Assembly: GCA_025093555.1 (NCBI GenBank)
Contig: JAIWNF010000085.1
Span: 62,001-126,000, forward strand
Direction: 5' to 3'
DNA: 64,000 bases
Source of the DNA: Circinella umbellata
Taxonomy: Eukaryota; Mucoromycota; Mucoromycetes; Mucorales; Lichtheimiaceae
A program made the translations under genes and the position numbers. Positions 61,400 through 64,000 of this stretch are shown one piece after another (position 1 is the first letter of the stretch; every line of letters starts with the position of its first letter). The notes under the pieces were generated by a model. The model did not search any database. It had not been told where the DNA came from and worked only from the letters and a program-made list of their open reading frames with translations.

Positions 61400-64000
61400 T
61401 TAAGGTCGTTGAGCAAATGGATTAATAGGATAAACATTAATGATAGGAGGAGAACGCTGCATATTCACTTGAATTAATACATCAAATGTTGTAAATACTT
61501 TAAATCGTTGCATTCCAGTAGATTCATTTATATCTTCACTTGATGCTACTTGTTTTATATCATCTGATTTCACAATGGGAATACCAGGAAAAGGTGGATC
61601 ATTCACATCATCATCTTCTACATATTGTTTAGGATCTTTTATATCTTCTTTTTCACCAGGCATTACACTGTCATGTGGTATATTCTCTTCCTCTTCTTCT
61701 TCTTCTGCACCAAAGGTAGTCACCATTTCACCTTTTTTCCAATAAACATCCATGGAAAGATCGGAAGCATTGAATACATGACGATGTAATGGTAATTTAT
61801 CTGTGTGAATTCGTTTTTCAATACCATATTCAGGTACAATAATATCAAATGCATCACTTAATACTTGTACAACAATAGCTGGGCGAATAATAGATCCTTG
61901 AGTCCGTGACAACTTATATAAATAATGAGCTAAATATAATTCAATATTTTGATCTTGAGCATTTTTAGCACCATCACGGCATCGATTGCATTGAACGGCA
62001 ATTTCTTGAGCTTCTTTTTTATTATATCCACAAGATCCTATATTCAAATATAATATATAATTAATTTAGTTTTTCTTCTTTTTCGTGTTTCCCCATCCCC
62101 TTCCTATTTTTTTTTTTACCTGCTTCTCGAAGAGCCGCTTCCAATTGTCGATGAACAATGACATCCGCATATCGACGAATAGGTGACGTAAAATGAGTAT
62201 ATAATGGTACATTGAGAGCATAATGAGTATATTTAGAAACATCCAAAGTACCAGTACAAAAATATTTTGCACGTTGCATAGGTTTGATAGCCATCACAGT
62301 AAGTACAGAACGAACATGGTCATCTTCAATAGCATTGAATGATGCTTGTAAATTTCCTGCAGAAGATCCATCTAATTCATAACCTAATTCTTCCGATAAT
62401 TTTAAAAATTCCGTCTTTTAAAAAAAGTATTTTAGTTTATATATTTATACATATCAATCTTCCCTTTTTTCTTTCTACTTACCAAACGTCTTTCAATAGG
62501 TGGTTCGTGACGACGTAAAAGTGCTTCCTCTGGAAAACGACTACAAATCTTTTGAGCTACACTCATATTGGCACACAACATAAATTCTTCAATAAGTCGA
62601 TTGGCTTCTTTTAATTCATAAACCCAAACATCTTCAGGTTCACCCGCTTCATTCAATTTAAAACATAAACGAATCGAATTAATAGATAAAGCCCCATTTT
62701 CAAATCTTCGTTTTCTCATATGTTTGGAAAGTTGATATAAATAAGTAATATCTTGTTCCACCGAACTTCTTGAATAGCCCATAATAATCGATGTTTTCGG
62801 AAGTCCATGACCATCAATCACACTTTGGGCATCATCATAAGCTAATTTAGCACATGACCTATCAAAAATTAATAATAATATATTAGATCTCCCTGGTTTT
62901 TTTTTCTTACTCTCCCCCATTCTGTTTAATAAACAATTACTTGATGATAGTTCTTCCAAACCAAGTGTCGATAATATTGCCAGTACTATCCATTTTCCAA
63001 ATAACTGAAAATGCAAGTCTATAGATATATAATGAATGATTAAAAAACCAAAAAATAAAACATATCCGTCTCTTTTTCCATCAACACAATAGAATAAATT
63101 TACCTTTCAACACCAGGATTCAAACTACATAATTCTTCACAAAGTAAATTGGGTAACATAGGAATCACTCGATTGACAAGATAAGTACTTGTGCCTCTTT
63201 CTCTAGCTTCAGTATCTAAAGGACTGTATTTTCGAAGAAAATAAGATACATCCGCAATATGTACACCTACTTCAAAATGGCCCTCCTCCAATGCTTTTAC
63301 ATGAACAGCATCATCCAAATCTATAATAATAATAATATTCCATCATCCACCCCCCCAAAGTTAATATTATTATCCGTATGTATGTGTGTGTGTGTGGGGG
63401 GGGAATAAAGTAAAAAGATGCGTTTATTACCTTTTGCTGTTGCAGGATCAATGGTAAAAATTCGTGTTTCAGTTAAATCACGTCTTGTTTTATATTCAAT
63501 TTGAGGTATGTTCCAAGGTGTTTTTGGTAATCCACCTAAAGCATGATTTGAAAAGGATTCGTCTTTTACTTGATTATCGGCAAGAATAGCTTGTGTTTCT
63601 GAAACAACAGTACCCACAGGTCCAAGATAGCCAATAATTTGTCCAATGGGATGTTGTCCAAATATAGACCATTTTGTAATGGTTGCCTTTTAAAGAAAGT
63701 AAGATTTTTTTCTGTACTTACACACATATTACACACAAATCAACTTACTGTTAATAAAGTATTTTCATAATCATTGGCTTTTTGAAATAAATCAAGGGGG
63801 GCACGTTCTACTGGAATAGCGATAAGTGGCGTACGTTTATCTGTTGGTTTAAACCATACAAAATGGGGTTGTTTTGATTTTTCATTATCATTATGTTGTT
63901 GTTGTTGATCCTTGTTATTCGTATAATGAGGTCTTTCAACATATAAAATTCTAATACAAGTTTTTTTTTTAATTAGTAAACCCCCTTTCCAACAGAAACA
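61400..64000 (-). CDS. DIS3L2-type RNase II/R family 3'-5' exoribonuclease, 5' end outside the window
   Basis: Visible exons on minus are 63,950-63,749, 63,686-63,431, 63,320-63,104, 63,018-62,941, 62,858-62,483, 62,414-62,120 and 62,037-61,400, all in phase. The cold-shock part has [25 protein letters not shown] and the [19 protein letters not shown] stretch. The RNB domain follows with [17 protein letters not shown], split by an intron after AK and with all metal-binding Asp present, then [39 protein letters not shown] and [21 protein letters not shown]-terminal S1-like region contains an acidic insert. Intact Asp residues argue for an active nuclease rather than the inactive Ssd1 type. No PIN domain can be judged because the 5' part is missing. 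Confidence 0.92.

Overview
The window is nuclear DNA from a fungus. Its conserved genes have several short GT..AG introns, their best recognisable homologues are fungal or eukaryotic, the spacers are very A/T-rich, and the secreted lipase closely resembles the Rhizomucor/Rhizopus triacylglycerol lipases. The most likely source is a Mucoromycota (Mucorales-like) species; the genus cannot be fixed from sequence alone. All exon structures were built by hand from splice consensus and reading-frame continuity.

Region 1 (1-617) is the 3' end of a peroxisomal enoyl-CoA isomerase gene. Region 2 (about 820-26,000) is a 25-kb repeat-built accessory locus and the unusual part of the window. It holds four copies of one 7-exon gene family of unknown function, called L, A, C and A' here. 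L and A lie on minus and C and A' on plus, mirrored about a centre near 13,735. Between the copies are spacers (S1, S2), a second relict ORF, relics of a Helitron-type PIF1 helicase, a roughly 380-bp tandem repeat (T) that looks derived from a dead F-box-like gene, several MITEs and a solo LTR. Only copy L (489 codons) looks intact. The A and A' arms are almost identical and extend inversely from about 5,640-12,903 to 19,490-25,790, interrupted by an element present in one arm only and by a difference in T copy number.

Region 3 (27,024-37,700) holds RPL10 (uL16), an intronless 694-aa coiled-coil protein, and then a decayed stretch with a possible actin-like relic and a dead Tc1/mariner DD34E transposase.

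Region 4 (38,183-54,165) is rich in secretory-pathway genes: a pepsin-like protein lacking its second catalytic Asp, an 8-Cys GPI-anchored wall protein, a class 3 lipase and a GH47 alpha-mannosidase. A solo LTR lies between the last two.

Region 5 (54,717-64,000) holds a copper amine oxidase, a HIRIP3-like histone chaperone and a CENP-O/Mcm21 kinetochore subunit that share a 187-bp divergent promoter with an ACGCGT box, and the 3' part of a DIS3L2-type exoribonuclease that runs off the window.
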